Assembly: GCA_023393095.1 (NCBI GenBank)
Contig: JAEWMT010000141.1
Coordinates: 1 to 64,000, forward strand
DNA length: 64,000 nucleotides
Reading direction: 5' to 3'
DNA from: Bacillota bacterium
Lineage (GTDB): Bacteria > Bacillota > Clostridia > Lachnospirales > Lachnospiraceae
The number at the start of each line of letters is the position of its first letter. Positions within the stretch are counted from its first letter, which is position 1. This document shows, one piece after another, positions 24,810-33,313 of the stretch. Below the pieces are notes generated by a model. The model had not been told where the DNA came from and made no database searches. It saw only the letters and a list, made by a program, of their open reading frames with translations. Both the position numbers and the translations under genes were made by a program.

Positions 24810-26414
24810 ATGATTAAAATAACTCAATTAAAACTTCCGATTCAGCATACAGAAGAGGATTTGATAAATGCAATTGCCAAAGCCTTAAGACTTCCATCAA
24901 AGAAAATCAGGGAATATTGTATTGTCAAAAAATCCATTGATGCAAGGAAGGGAGAAGTAAAATATATTTATACGGTAGAGGTCACGATTTCATTGGAGTC
25001 AAAGGAAAGTGAAGCCGCTATCATCGGTCGGAGTAAGAATGTCAATGTATCAATAACCGAAGCTAAGAAATACGATTTTATTCCCACTGGAACGATGAAG
25101 CTTAAGTCCAGGCCGGTTATAGTCGGAACGGGACCTGCCGGACTGTTTGCTGCATGGCTTCTTGCAAAGCACGGGTTCCAGCCCCTGGTGGTAGAGCGTG
25201 GCGCTATGGTAAGTAAACGAGTGGAAGCGGTCGAGCATTTTTGGAAAATGAATGAGTTGAACCCACAATGTAATGTCCAATTTGGAGAGGGCGGAGCAGG
25301 GACTTTCTCAGATGGTAAACTAAATACTTTAGTTAAGGATGCTTTTCACAGATATGGACTTGTGATGGAAACCTTTGTGAATTTTGGTGCGCCTTCCGAT
25401 ATCCTATATCTGAATAAGCCTCATATCGGTACCGATAAATTACGGTATGTCGTGGAAAATATGCGAAAGGCTATCATCAGTCTGGGTGGTGAGGTACGCT
25501 TTGAAACCCAGCTAACTGATATTTCGATAGAGAATGACAGGTTATGTGCAATCGAACTGGATCACCGGGAGAAACTGCCCTGTGAGATATTAATTCCTGC
25601 GATCGGTCATAGTGCCAGAGATACCTTTGAGTTATTTTTGAAGAGAGGGCTGGAGCTATCACCGAAGGCATTTGCCATTGGACTTCGAATAGAACATAAA
25701 CAAAGAATGATAAGTGAATCACAGTATGGTAAAGATTATGTCCATTTACCTGCGGCTGATTATAAATTAACACATCAGACTCAATCTGGGCGTGGTGTAT
25801 ATTCCTTCTGCATGTGTCCGGGTGGTTTTGTTGTGAATGCTTCCTCTCAAGTAGGACATCTGGCGGTTAATGGAATGAGTAATTATGAGAGAAATGAAGA
25901 AAATGCCAACAGCGCAATTGTAGTTACAGTTCAACCCGAGGATTTTGGTGGAAGTGATCCTTTAAGTGGAGTTGCCTTTCAACGTAAATGGGAGAAGGCT
26001 GCATTTGACGCTGGAAAAGGAAGTATACCCGTTCAATTATTTGGCGACTTGTTAAGAAACAAGGATAGTGTTACAATAGGAAATGTTACACCGAATATTA
26101 AGGGAGCATACAGACTGTCAAATCTGGCAGCATGCCTTCCTGGCGAGATTATCGAAGCCCTGAAGGAAGGAATTACTGCATTTGACAGAAGAATTAAGGG
26201 GTTTGCAGATGAAGAGGCTGTTCTATCCGGTGTAGAAAGCAGAACCTCATCACCGGTTCGTATCCATCGCAATGAAGCTTTTGAAAGTAATATCAGTGGA
26301 ATCTATCCCTGCGGAGAGGGTGCCGGTTATGCAGGTGGTATCACATCAGCAGCGATTGATGGAATCAAGGTATTTGAAGCAGTTGCGAACCTGTATACAC
26401 CAAGCTATGAATAA
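24810..26414 (+). CDS. FAD-dependent dehydrogenase (COG2509 type)
   Basis: The 534-residue protein has an N-terminal domain of about 90 residues that begins with a typical ITQLKLPIQHTEEDL. The FAD fold follows with VIVGTGPAGLFAAWLLAKHG near residue 103. FGEGGAGTFSDGKLNT and the C-terminal PCGEGAGYAGGITSAAIDG are strongly conserved in this uncharacterized group. Clostridia usually carry one copy with no known substrate. It follows the HI0933-like gene at 59 bases, and a short hairpin (26416-26441) follows it. Confidence 0.9.
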   Translation: MIKITQLKLPIQHTEEDLINAIAKALRLPSKKIREYCIVKKSIDARKGEVKYIYTVEVTISLESKESEAAIIGRSKNVNVSITEAKKYDFIPTGTMKLKSRPVIVGTGPAGLFAAWLLAKHGFQPLVVERGAMVSKRVEAVEHFWKMNELNPQCNVQFGEGGAGTFSDGKLNTLVKDAFHRYGLVMETFVNFGAPSDILYLNKPHIGTDKLRYVVENMRKAIISLGGEVRFETQLTDISIENDRLCAIELDHREKLPCEILIPAIGHSARDTFELFLKRGLELSPKAFAIGLRIEHKQRMISESQYGKDYVHLPAADYKLTHQTQSGRGVYSFCMCPGGFVVNASSQVGHLAVNGMSNYERNEENANSAIVVTVQPEDFGGSDPLSGVAFQRKWEKAAFDAGKGSIPVQLFGDLLRNKDSVTIGNVTPNIKGAYRLSNLAACLPGEIIEALKEGITAFDRRIKGFADEEAVLSGVESRTSSPVRIHRNEAFESNISGIYPCGEGAGYAGGITSAAIDGIKVFEAVANLYTPSYE

Positions 26415-26415
26415 G

Positions 26416-26441
26416 TTAGATAGCTGTTGTTAGCTGTCTAA
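26416..26441 (+). terminator. Weak hairpin after the flavoprotein pair
   Basis: TTAGATAGCT and AGCTGTCTAA pair over a 6-base loop. The tail TTCTCACAC is not a good U-tract, so termination is uncertain. Confidence 0.4.
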
Positions 26442-26617
26442 TTCTCACACAGAGCTTTTGGATTGCGAAAAAAAACAGATAATATAGTTTCGTAATTACC
26501 TAACATAGATGATTAAAAGAAGATAAATATGAAAAGATACAATTTTATGTTTTAAATGGACAAATATCATAAAACACAAAAGAAAGATATTAAGAAACTA
26601 AGGTGGAGGGATTTGAA

Positions 26618-27475
26618 ATGCAGATAAGGCAAATGTTAAAGGATAGAAAAAGAATCATAGTAAAGATTGGATCTTCGTCCCTTACCCATCCGGAAACCGG
26701 TAATCTGAATCTGGAAAAGCTGGAAAAGCTCGTTCGAATTTTAACTGATCTAAGAAATCAGGGCAAAGATGTTATCTTAGTCACCTCGGGTGCTATTTCG
26801 GTGGGAAGAAAAGTTCTTGGACTGAAGCAAAGACCGACAGAACGTTCCATAAAGCAGGCGTGTGCTGCGGTAGGACAGGCAAGTCTGATGATGCTTTATC
26901 AAAAATTATTTGCAGAGTATAACCAAACAGCTGCCCAGATTTTAATGACCAAATATACCATGATTAATGATATCAGTAGATTTAATGCGGCGAATACCTT
27001 TGACGAATTATTTAAACTGGGTGTAATCCCGATAGTAAATGAGAACGATACCGTATCCACGGATGAGCTCGATCTGGACTTCGGAGATAACGATACTTTA
27101 TCGGCAATTGTTACTGCTTTGGTGGGCGGAGATCTATTAATTCTTTTATCCGACATCGATGGTTTATATACGGATGATCCTCACAGAAATAAGGATGCAA
27201 AAATGATTTCATTGATTGAGAAAATCGATGATCATTTATTTGATATGGCGAAGGGTTCCATCAGCACCGTTGGAACCGGCGGAATGACTACTAAGGTTTC
27301 TGCCGCGATTATTGCGACGGCCTCGGGTGCAGATATGGTAATAACAAACGGTAATAATGTCAGAAATATCAGCCACATCATAGAGGGAAAAGAGGTAGGC
27401 ACCATATTTACATCAAATAAAGTGGAAGACTTTGATATCATGGATTATATAAAAACTAAGCAATATCAGAAATAA
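26618..27475 (+). CDS. proB: ProB, glutamate 5-kinase (short form)
   Basis: ProB phosphorylates glutamate at the start of proline synthesis. The 285-residue protein is the short form without the C-terminal PUA domain. Kinase motifs are clear: IVKIGSSSLTHPETG at the N-terminus, VTSGAISVGR, PIVNENDTVSTDEL and the glycine-rich STVGTGGMTTKVSAA. ATG 26618 is preferred over the GTG at 26603 because GGAGGG lies seven bases before it. proA follows two genes downstream; proC is at 52984. Confidence 0.96.
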   Translation: MQIRQMLKDRKRIIVKIGSSSLTHPETGNLNLEKLEKLVRILTDLRNQGKDVILVTSGAISVGRKVLGLKQRPTERSIKQACAAVGQASLMMLYQKLFAEYNQTAAQILMTKYTMINDISRFNAANTFDELFKLGVIPIVNENDTVSTDELDLDFGDNDTLSAIVTALVGGDLLILLSDIDGLYTDDPHRNKDAKMISLIEKIDDHLFDMAKGSISTVGTGGMTTKVSAAIIATASGADMVITNGNNVRNISHIIEGKEVGTIFTSNKVEDFDIMDYIKTKQYQK

Positions 27476-27565
27476 TAAGACAATATACTATCTAATAAGA
27501 GATAAGCTGATAGTAAAGGTAAGCTGATATAGGATTCTATTACAGATCGGCGGAATGGAGGAAAC

Positions 27566-27772
27566 TTGGACGACTTAAGAATTACAAGAATTAATGAATT
27601 ATATCATAAATCCCAGAAGGAAGGTCTGACTGAAGCTGAAAAAGAAGAACAGATAAGACTTCGTAAGGAGTATGTGGCAGCAATCAGAAAAAATCTTCGT
27701 GGAACACTGGATCAGGTATCGTTTGTAAACCCGGATGGTTCAGTTACAAAAGCCTCCGACCTTAAAAAATAA
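27566..27772 (+). CDS. DUF896 (YnzC-like) small protein
   Basis: The 68-residue product has the DUF896 pattern: two helices (DDLRITRINELYHKSQKEG, LTEAEKEEQIRLRKEYV) and the segment AAIRKNLRGTLDQV. YnzC of Bacillus is a small helical protein of unknown role in the SOS-linked yneA operon. The start is TTG 27566, behind GGAGGAAAC. It lies in the proB-proA interval. Confidence 0.9.
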   Translation: MDDLRITRINELYHKSQKEGLTEAEKEEQIRLRKEYVAAIRKNLRGTLDQVSFVNPDGSVTKASDLKK

Positions 27773-27850
27773 TTAAGGATGCCAAGATTAGTCAGTTACT
27801 GATGAATGTAGGAACATCATATTCATTTTAATTATTAAGATGATTTGATT

Positions 27851-27879
27851 TTGACATTAAATTATTTTTGAAATATTAT
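27851..27879 (+). promoter_or_regulatory. Promoter before the folate cyclo-ligase gene
   Basis: TTGACA (27851-27856) and TATTAT (27874-27879) are 17 bases apart, 28 bases before the gene start. Confidence 0.65.
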
Positions 27880-27906
27880 AAATCTATTAAGTATAGGAAG
27901 ATTAAC

Positions 27907-28497
27907 ATGATCAAGAATGAAATACGCCTCAAGTTAAAAGAGCAAAGAGACAAGCTTACCTCGAAAGAAAGGGATAAGCTTGGTATTGCAATCAGCAACA
28001 GGCTGTTTCAGACAGATGCTTATATCAATTGTAATATGATATTTTCCTATCTTTCCTTCCGTTCGGAAGTGGATACGCGAGAAATTATTCGCCAATCGGT
28101 TAAGGAAGGTAAGGAGGTATTTATACCAAGAGTGGAAGATAAGGATATGGATTTTTATAAAGTCCAGGATCTGGAGGGACTGATATTAAGTAAATTTGGA
28201 ATACCAGAGCCTCCGAAGGAAGAGAAAAATCGTTATCAAGAGCAGAGCGGACTTTCCTATCCCAAACTAATGCTTCTTCCGGGGCTTGCTTTTGATCTAA
28301 ACGGTAATCGTATCGGCTATGGTGCAGGTTACTATGATAGATATCTATCGGCATTTCCATTGACTCATTTCTATAAGATTGGTTTGGCATATGATTTTCA
28401 AGTGGTAGATAAAATCCCAGCAGATGAATTTGACGTACAAGTGGATGCAATCATGACACCAAGCTGTTTGATCAATTGTAATCAGTCATTAATTTAG
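27907..28497 (+). CDS. 5-formyltetrahydrofolate cyclo-ligase
   Basis: The enzyme converts 5-formyl-THF to 5,10-methenyl-THF with ATP, returning folate to one-carbon metabolism. The 196-residue product has FSYLSFRSEVDTREII and the signature LLPGLAFDLNGNRIGYGAGY followed by YDRYL. The frame is open to a TTG at 27868, but ATG 27907 follows AGGAAG and gives the normal length. A promoter lies just upstream. It is placed between the YnzC-like gene and proA with no pathway link. Confidence 0.93.
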   Translation: MIKNEIRLKLKEQRDKLTSKERDKLGIAISNRLFQTDAYINCNMIFSYLSFRSEVDTREIIRQSVKEGKEVFIPRVEDKDMDFYKVQDLEGLILSKFGIPEPPKEEKNRYQEQSGLSYPKLMLLPGLAFDLNGNRIGYGAGYYDRYLSAFPLTHFYKIGLAYDFQVVDKIPADEFDVQVDAIMTPSCLINCNQSLI

Positions 28498-28599
28498 GTA
28501 TATATATTATTATAATCAATTTATAATCTTTCTCTAATTTGTTTTATTAAAGGATACTGTATAATTAAGTTTGCCGGACTCGGCAGAATGGAGGTAACT

Positions 28600-29847
28600 A
28601 TGAACTACTTGGAGGAACTGGGAAGCAGAGCAAAGAAGGCTTCGACACAGCTTGGTCTTATGCTTCAGGATGAGAAGAGCCGTGCACTGAAGGTATGTGC
28701 GAAAACCCTTCTTGACTCCGGTTCTAGTATTTTAGAAGCAAATGAAAAGGATGTGAAGGCAGCGCAGGAGAATGGTATGAAAAGCTCCCTGGTGGACAGA
28801 TTACGCCTAACACAAGAAAGGCTTCAGGGGATGGCTGACGGTTTGTTGCAGATAAGTTCTCTAACGGATCCCATCGGCGAAGTGCTTTCCACGACAGTCC
28901 GTCCCAATGGTCTCACCATAGGACAGAAGGTAGTACCGCTTGGTGTTATAGGAATTATCTATGAATCCAGGCCGAATGTAACAGCTGACGCTTTCGGGTT
29001 GTGTTTTAAGACCGGTAATGCAGTTGTTTTAAGGGGTGGAAGTGATGCAATCAATTCAAACATTGCAATTGTTGCAGCATTAAGAAATGGTCTTAAGTCC
29101 TGCGGCTGTACGGAGGATGCACTTCTTTTAATTGAAGATACTTCAAGAGAGGTTGCAAAAGAATTCATGGGTCTGAACAGATACATAGATGTATTGATAC
29201 CACGCGGTGGTGCCGGACTTATTAAAACTGTCGTTAATAACAGTACCATTCCTGTCATTGAAACAGGTACAGGCAACTGCCATGTATATGTGGATGAATA
29301 TGCCGACTTTACCATGGCTCTTGATATTATTGATAACGCAAAAACACAAAGACTTGGTGTATGCAATGCTTGTGAGTCACTGGTCGTTCATGAAAAGGTA
29401 AGCAGGGAGTTTTTACCTCTATTATATGAAAGACTTCATGCAAAGGAAGTAGAAATCCGTTCCGACGAACGCGGCTGTGCCATTTGTAAGAACTTTGTTC
29501 CTGCAACCGAAGAGGATTATGCAACCGAATATCTGGATCGAATCATTTCACTGAAGCTTGTTGATAGTATCGAGGAAGCTATCTCTCATATCAATGAATA
29601 CAGTACCAAGCATTCCGAAGCGATTATAACGAAGGACTACGAACATGCGATGAAGTTCTTAAATGAGATTGATTCAGCTGCTGTCTATGTGAATGCTTCG
29701 ACACGTTTTACAGATGGTAATGAATTTGGCTTTGGTGCAGAAATCGGTATTAGTACACAAAAGCTTCATGCAAGAGGTCCGATGGGGTTAAAGGCATTGA
29801 CTACGACAAAATATATTATATTTGGTAATGGGCAGATTAGAAAATAA
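28600..29847 (+). CDS. proA: ProA, glutamate-5-semialdehyde dehydrogenase
   Basis: ProA reduces glutamyl-5-phosphate to glutamate semialdehyde, the second proline step. The 415-residue protein shows GVIGIIYESRPNVTADAF, the catalytic cysteine segment RLGVCNACESLVVH near residue 255 and FGFGAEIGISTQKLHARGPM at the end. The ATG at 28588 overlaps the GGAGG site, so ATG 28600 is taken as start. A TATAAT-like box lies about 35 bases upstream. Confidence 0.96.
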   Translation: MNYLEELGSRAKKASTQLGLMLQDEKSRALKVCAKTLLDSGSSILEANEKDVKAAQENGMKSSLVDRLRLTQERLQGMADGLLQISSLTDPIGEVLSTTVRPNGLTIGQKVVPLGVIGIIYESRPNVTADAFGLCFKTGNAVVLRGGSDAINSNIAIVAALRNGLKSCGCTEDALLLIEDTSREVAKEFMGLNRYIDVLIPRGGAGLIKTVVNNSTIPVIETGTGNCHVYVDEYADFTMALDIIDNAKTQRLGVCNACESLVVHEKVSREFLPLLYERLHAKEVEIRSDERGCAICKNFVPATEEDYATEYLDRIISLKLVDSIEEAISHINEYSTKHSEAIITKDYEHAMKFLNEIDSAAVYVNASTRFTDGNEFGFGAEIGISTQKLHARGPMGLKALTTTKYIIFGNGQIRK

Positions 29848-29897
29848 TAAGAGAAAAACATAAGAAAACGCATACGCGACAAATTAAGGGAGGATAT

Positions 29898-30866
29898 ATG
29901 ACAGAGAAGATTTATGATTTTCCATCAAAACCTGATTTTAAAGGCTTTATGAAAAGATTCGGAAAGCTTATTATTTTGGTTGTTGGTGTGATTTTAGTAG
30001 CTGTTTTAGGCTTTAATTCGGTTTATACAATAAAAGAGCAGGAACAGGCGGTAGTTACTACCTTTGGTGTAGCTAAAACAGTGGGTACCGCTGGACTGCA
30101 TTTTAAGATACCGTTTGTTCAGAATGTCAGTAAGGTTGATACAACAATACAGGGTTTTTCCATCGGATATGATAAGGAAACAAATAAAAGTATTGAAGAA
30201 GAATCAATGATGATTACAAAAGATTTTAACTTTGTTAATGTGGATTTCTTCGTTGAATATAAGGTATCTGATCCGGTTAAAGCGGTGTATGCATCAAAAG
30301 AGCCAGTAGCTATTTTAAAAAGTATTGCCCAGAGCAGTATTCGTATGATTGTAGGTAGCAGTGATGTGGATAGTGTTATTACAACCGGTAAATATGAAAT
30401 TCAGTCAGCCATTAAAGCATCCATACTGAAAAAACTGGAGAAGCAGGATATTGGTATTCAATTAGTAAACATTTCAATACAGGATTCCGAACCACCAACT
30501 GAGGAGGTTATGAAGGCGTTTAAGTCTGTTGAAACTGCGAAGCAGGGTGCAGATACTGCAATAAATACTGCAAATAAGTATAAGAATGAACAGATCCCTG
30601 AAGCAGATGCCAAGGTAGATAAGATATTACAACAGGCAGAAGCTACGAAAACCGAACGTATTAATGAAGCAAATGCCGAGGTTGCAAAATTTAATAAAAT
30701 GTATGAGGAATATAAAAAATACCCATTAGTTACAAAACAGAGAATGTTCTATGAAGCTATGGAGGATGTACTTCCTTCCCTGAAGGTAGTGATTGATGAT
30801 AGCAAAACAGGAGTGCAAAAAATCATGCCTTTGGATTCATTTACGGAAGGAGTGAAGAATAAATGA
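29898..30866 (+). CDS. hflK: HflK-like band 7/SPFH membrane protein
   Basis: The 322-residue protein has a short cytoplasmic N-terminus, one transmembrane helix (about residues 23-43) and an SPFH/band 7 domain (EQEQAVVTTFGV, AGLHFKIPFVQNV). A helical tail rich in Ala, Glu and Lys follows. HflK and HflC form a cage around FtsH protease in bacteria that have been studied. GGGAGGATAT precedes the ATG. It overlaps hflC by four bases (ATGA), implying coupled translation. Confidence 0.88.
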   Translation: MTEKIYDFPSKPDFKGFMKRFGKLIILVVGVILVAVLGFNSVYTIKEQEQAVVTTFGVAKTVGTAGLHFKIPFVQNVSKVDTTIQGFSIGYDKETNKSIEEESMMITKDFNFVNVDFFVEYKVSDPVKAVYASKEPVAILKSIAQSSIRMIVGSSDVDSVITTGKYEIQSAIKASILKKLEKQDIGIQLVNISIQDSEPPTEEVMKAFKSVETAKQGADTAINTANKYKNEQIPEADAKVDKILQQAEATKTERINEANAEVAKFNKMYEEYKKYPLVTKQRMFYEAMEDVLPSLKVVIDDSKTGVQKIMPLDSFTEGVKNK

Positions 30867-31744
30867 AAAAAGCAAAAAGAATATCAGGAGTAGTTATTTT
30901 AATCATAATCATTGCTGCTGTAGTCACATTGTTTTCTTCTGTTGTAGTTACAAAAGAAAATCAGTATAGTGTTATTAAACGATTTGGCAAAATTGAACGT
31001 TTCACATCAAGCGCAGGCATTTCCTTTAAGACCCCTTTTGTCGAAGAGGTATATCGAATACCAAAAAATATTCAGTTCTATGATATGCCTGAATCCAATG
31101 TCATAACCAAAGATAAGAAAACAATGGTTGCTGACAGTTATGTACTCTGGAAGATTGTTGATCCGATTAAATTCGCAAAAAGTTTAAGTTCATCGGTGAC
31201 GAAAGCAGAAGGTAGAATTGACGCCAATGTATATAATGCAATTAAGAACGTAATCAGCAGCCTTTCACAGGCTGATGTGATCAATGGCCGTGACGGAGCC
31301 TTGGATAATGATTTCATGGAAAACATTGGAGGAGCCATGGATGAGTATGGTATTCAATTGATTTCAGTTGAAACAAAGCATCTGGATTTACCAAGTGATA
31401 ATAAGGAAGCGGTATATAAACGTATGATTTCCGAACGTGATCAGATTGCAGCTACTTATACCGCAGAGGGTGCATCCCAAGCACAGAAAATAAAGAATGA
31501 AACAGATAAAGAGGTAGCTATCAGCATATCTGAGGCAAATACAAAAGCAGCAAAAATAACTGCAGAAGGGGAAGCAGAATACATGAGAATTCTCTCCGAT
31601 GCTTACTCTAATAAATCTAGAAGTGGGTTTTATACCTTTGTTAGGTCTCTTGAGGCAGCAAAGGGCTCTCTTACCGGAGAGAATAAGACATTGATATTGT
31701 CTTCTGATTCTCCGATAGCAAAGATTTTTAATAAAATTGATTAA
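30863..31744 (+). CDS. hflC: HflC-like band 7/SPFH membrane protein
   Basis: The 293-residue partner of HflK has an N-terminal transmembrane helix (about residues 7-28) and the SPFH domain with NQYSVIKRFGKIERF and AGISFKTPFVEEVYR. A helical segment with AAKITAEGEAEYMRIL follows. The C-terminus (GFYTFVRSLEAAKGSL) is typical of HflC. It starts within the stop codon of hflK. A 182-base palindromic element lies 28 bases after the stop. Confidence 0.9.
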   Translation: MKKAKRISGVVILIIIIAAVVTLFSSVVVTKENQYSVIKRFGKIERFTSSAGISFKTPFVEEVYRIPKNIQFYDMPESNVITKDKKTMVADSYVLWKIVDPIKFAKSLSSSVTKAEGRIDANVYNAIKNVISSLSQADVINGRDGALDNDFMENIGGAMDEYGIQLISVETKHLDLPSDNKEAVYKRMISERDQIAATYTAEGASQAQKIKNETDKEVAISISEANTKAAKITAEGEAEYMRILSDAYSNKSRSGFYTFVRSLEAAKGSLTGENKTLILSSDSPIAKIFNKID

Positions 31745-31772
31745 CTAGCTCGGGTGTGGTTTATGAAAAGAG

Positions 31773-31954
31773 ATGAATATGTGTGCATATATATACATAT
31801 GACTCGCCTTTACCTCAAACGGTAACTTTCTTATTAAGCCTCAAAGATGTAAAATATTCGCAGATGCTCATATTTTACTGAGTCTTAAACGAGAGAAGAG
31901 GCAACCGTTTTCGGCCGGTCTTCGTCATCTGTATATATATGCACACATATTCAT
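31773..31954. repeat. Very long palindromic element, 30 of 31 bp outer arms
   Basis: The outer arms 31773-31803 and 31924-31954 are inverted copies with one mismatch in 31 bases (ATGAATATGTGTGCATATAT and its complement). The interior also pairs: AAACGGT with ACCGTTTT, AAGCCTCA with TGAGTCTT, and GTAAAATAT with ATATTTTAC near the centre. The whole unit can fold as one hairpin of about 90 bp per arm. It has no ORF. It follows hflC, so it may be a terminator-like RNA or a palindromic mobile relic. Confidence 0.85.
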
Positions 31955-32069
31955 TGGTTTACTTTATAGATGACTTATGACACCTAAAACATCACTATTT
32001 ATATAAAAGAATCATATTCCCTGAATTCAGTCATAAAATGATATGATTAAAAGCATCTCAGGTGAGAAT

Positions 32070-33032
32070 ATGATAATTAATCTAAATGAAATATATCCTT
32101 ACGATAAATTCATTACAGCAGCAAAGGAGCTGGAATATAAATATCCCAATTTAATACGGTATGTCACGATTGGCAAATCCCATGACAATCGTGACATTAT
32201 TTTGCTAAAGCTGGGTGTAGGGCGACAGCATATGATATGCTGTGGAGGAGTACATGCAAGGGAAAATATCAACCCGGTTGTAATTCTAAAGCTGATCGAA
32301 TATTATGCTGATTTATATAGTAACTCGAAACATCAGAAAATTTCCTTGAAAAGTAAATTAAAATACACAACGAAACATTGGAAAAAAGAGTATGAACAAA
32401 TGCTTTTTGGAACGTGCATCTATGAGCTTTTGCAGACTTTTACCATTCTATTTGTTCCTCTTTTAAATCCGGATGGATATATGATATCATTAGAAGGCTT
32501 CGATACAATACAGGATGTGCATTTAAGAGAAAAATGCCTTTCAATGAATATACCGTCGGCTGAGTGGAAATACAATGCTAGAGGTGTGGATATTAATCGG
32601 AATTTCCCGAGTGTACTGTGGAAACCTAAAACCGAGGAGGATGAATCAGCCAGTGAAAATGAAACTAAAGTATTAATATCCATATTCAATAAATATAAGT
32701 CCAGTGGGTTCCTGGATTTTCACTCTAGAGGAAAGCAGATTTATTATTACCGAAGTATCATGCCGGATAATTATAATGAGAAACAATTGAAGATAGCATA
32801 CCGCCTACAGAAAATAACGAATTATGAGCTTGTTCCGCCCGAAAATGAGATTGACAATGGAGATTCCGGTGGAAATACAGTTCATTATTATTCTGAAAAC
32901 TTCCTTAGACCGGCACTTACGATAGAAACCGTGGAAGAGCCAGCCGAGTTTCCTTTAGCATTAGAGTATAGGGAGTCCACCTTTGAGGAATTGAAGCTGG
33001 TAATATTTGAATTTGGAAGTATGATCATATAG
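32070..33032 (+). CDS. M14-family zinc carboxypeptidase
   Basis: The 320-residue product is a zinc carboxypeptidase of family M14. Zinc ligands are visible as HARE near residue 70 and the histidine of LDFHSRG near residue 217. DINRNFP and LNPDGY mark the substrate site, and TIETVEE near residue 293 supplies the catalytic glutamate. No signal peptide is seen, so it is probably cytoplasmic, or acts on imported peptides or cell-wall peptides. ATG 32070 follows AGGTGAG by five bases and is preferred over ATG 32043. Two long palindromes bracket the gene. Confidence 0.9.
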   Translation: MIINLNEIYPYDKFITAAKELEYKYPNLIRYVTIGKSHDNRDIILLKLGVGRQHMICCGGVHARENINPVVILKLIEYYADLYSNSKHQKISLKSKLKYTTKHWKKEYEQMLFGTCIYELLQTFTILFVPLLNPDGYMISLEGFDTIQDVHLREKCLSMNIPSAEWKYNARGVDINRNFPSVLWKPKTEEDESASENETKVLISIFNKYKSSGFLDFHSRGKQIYYYRSIMPDNYNEKQLKIAYRLQKITNYELVPPENEIDNGDSGGNTVHYYSENFLRPALTIETVEEPAEFPLALEYRESTFEELKLVIFEFGSMII

Positions 33033-33040
33033 TTACAGCT

Positions 33041-33197
33041 CAGTCTGTATACCCAAGAGGCATAGGAAGTTCCCTCACACACCGGTTGGAATATATTTTG
33101 CCGATTTTGTATGCCATAATCGTCATACAAAATCGACAATCTGTATTCCAAACGGTGCATTACGGGAATTTCTTATGCCTCCCTGGCATACAGGCTG
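33041..33197. repeat. Second long palindromic element
   Basis: The left arm 33041-33113 and the right arm 33124-33197 are inverted repeats with roughly three quarters of positions matching. Perfect blocks include CGATTTTGTATG/CATACAAAATCG, TTGGAATA/TATTCCAA and GAGGCATA/TATGCCTC. The loop is about ten bases. It starts eight bases after the M14 gene. Sequence differs from the 31.8 kb palindrome, so only the architecture is shared. Confidence 0.85.
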
Positions 33198-33313
33198 AAC
33201 TTTACTTTATAATGGGTTATGCAGAGTTGGGATTGAATTTATTAGTCCCATATATTATAATCTTGTAGTTACTAAATATCAGATAAGTATTAGAAAAGGA
33301 ATATAAGGAAAAG

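Noticed and set aside
28959..29366. 135-codon minus-strand frame inside proA
   Set aside because: Shadow of a conserved gene, with no start signal.
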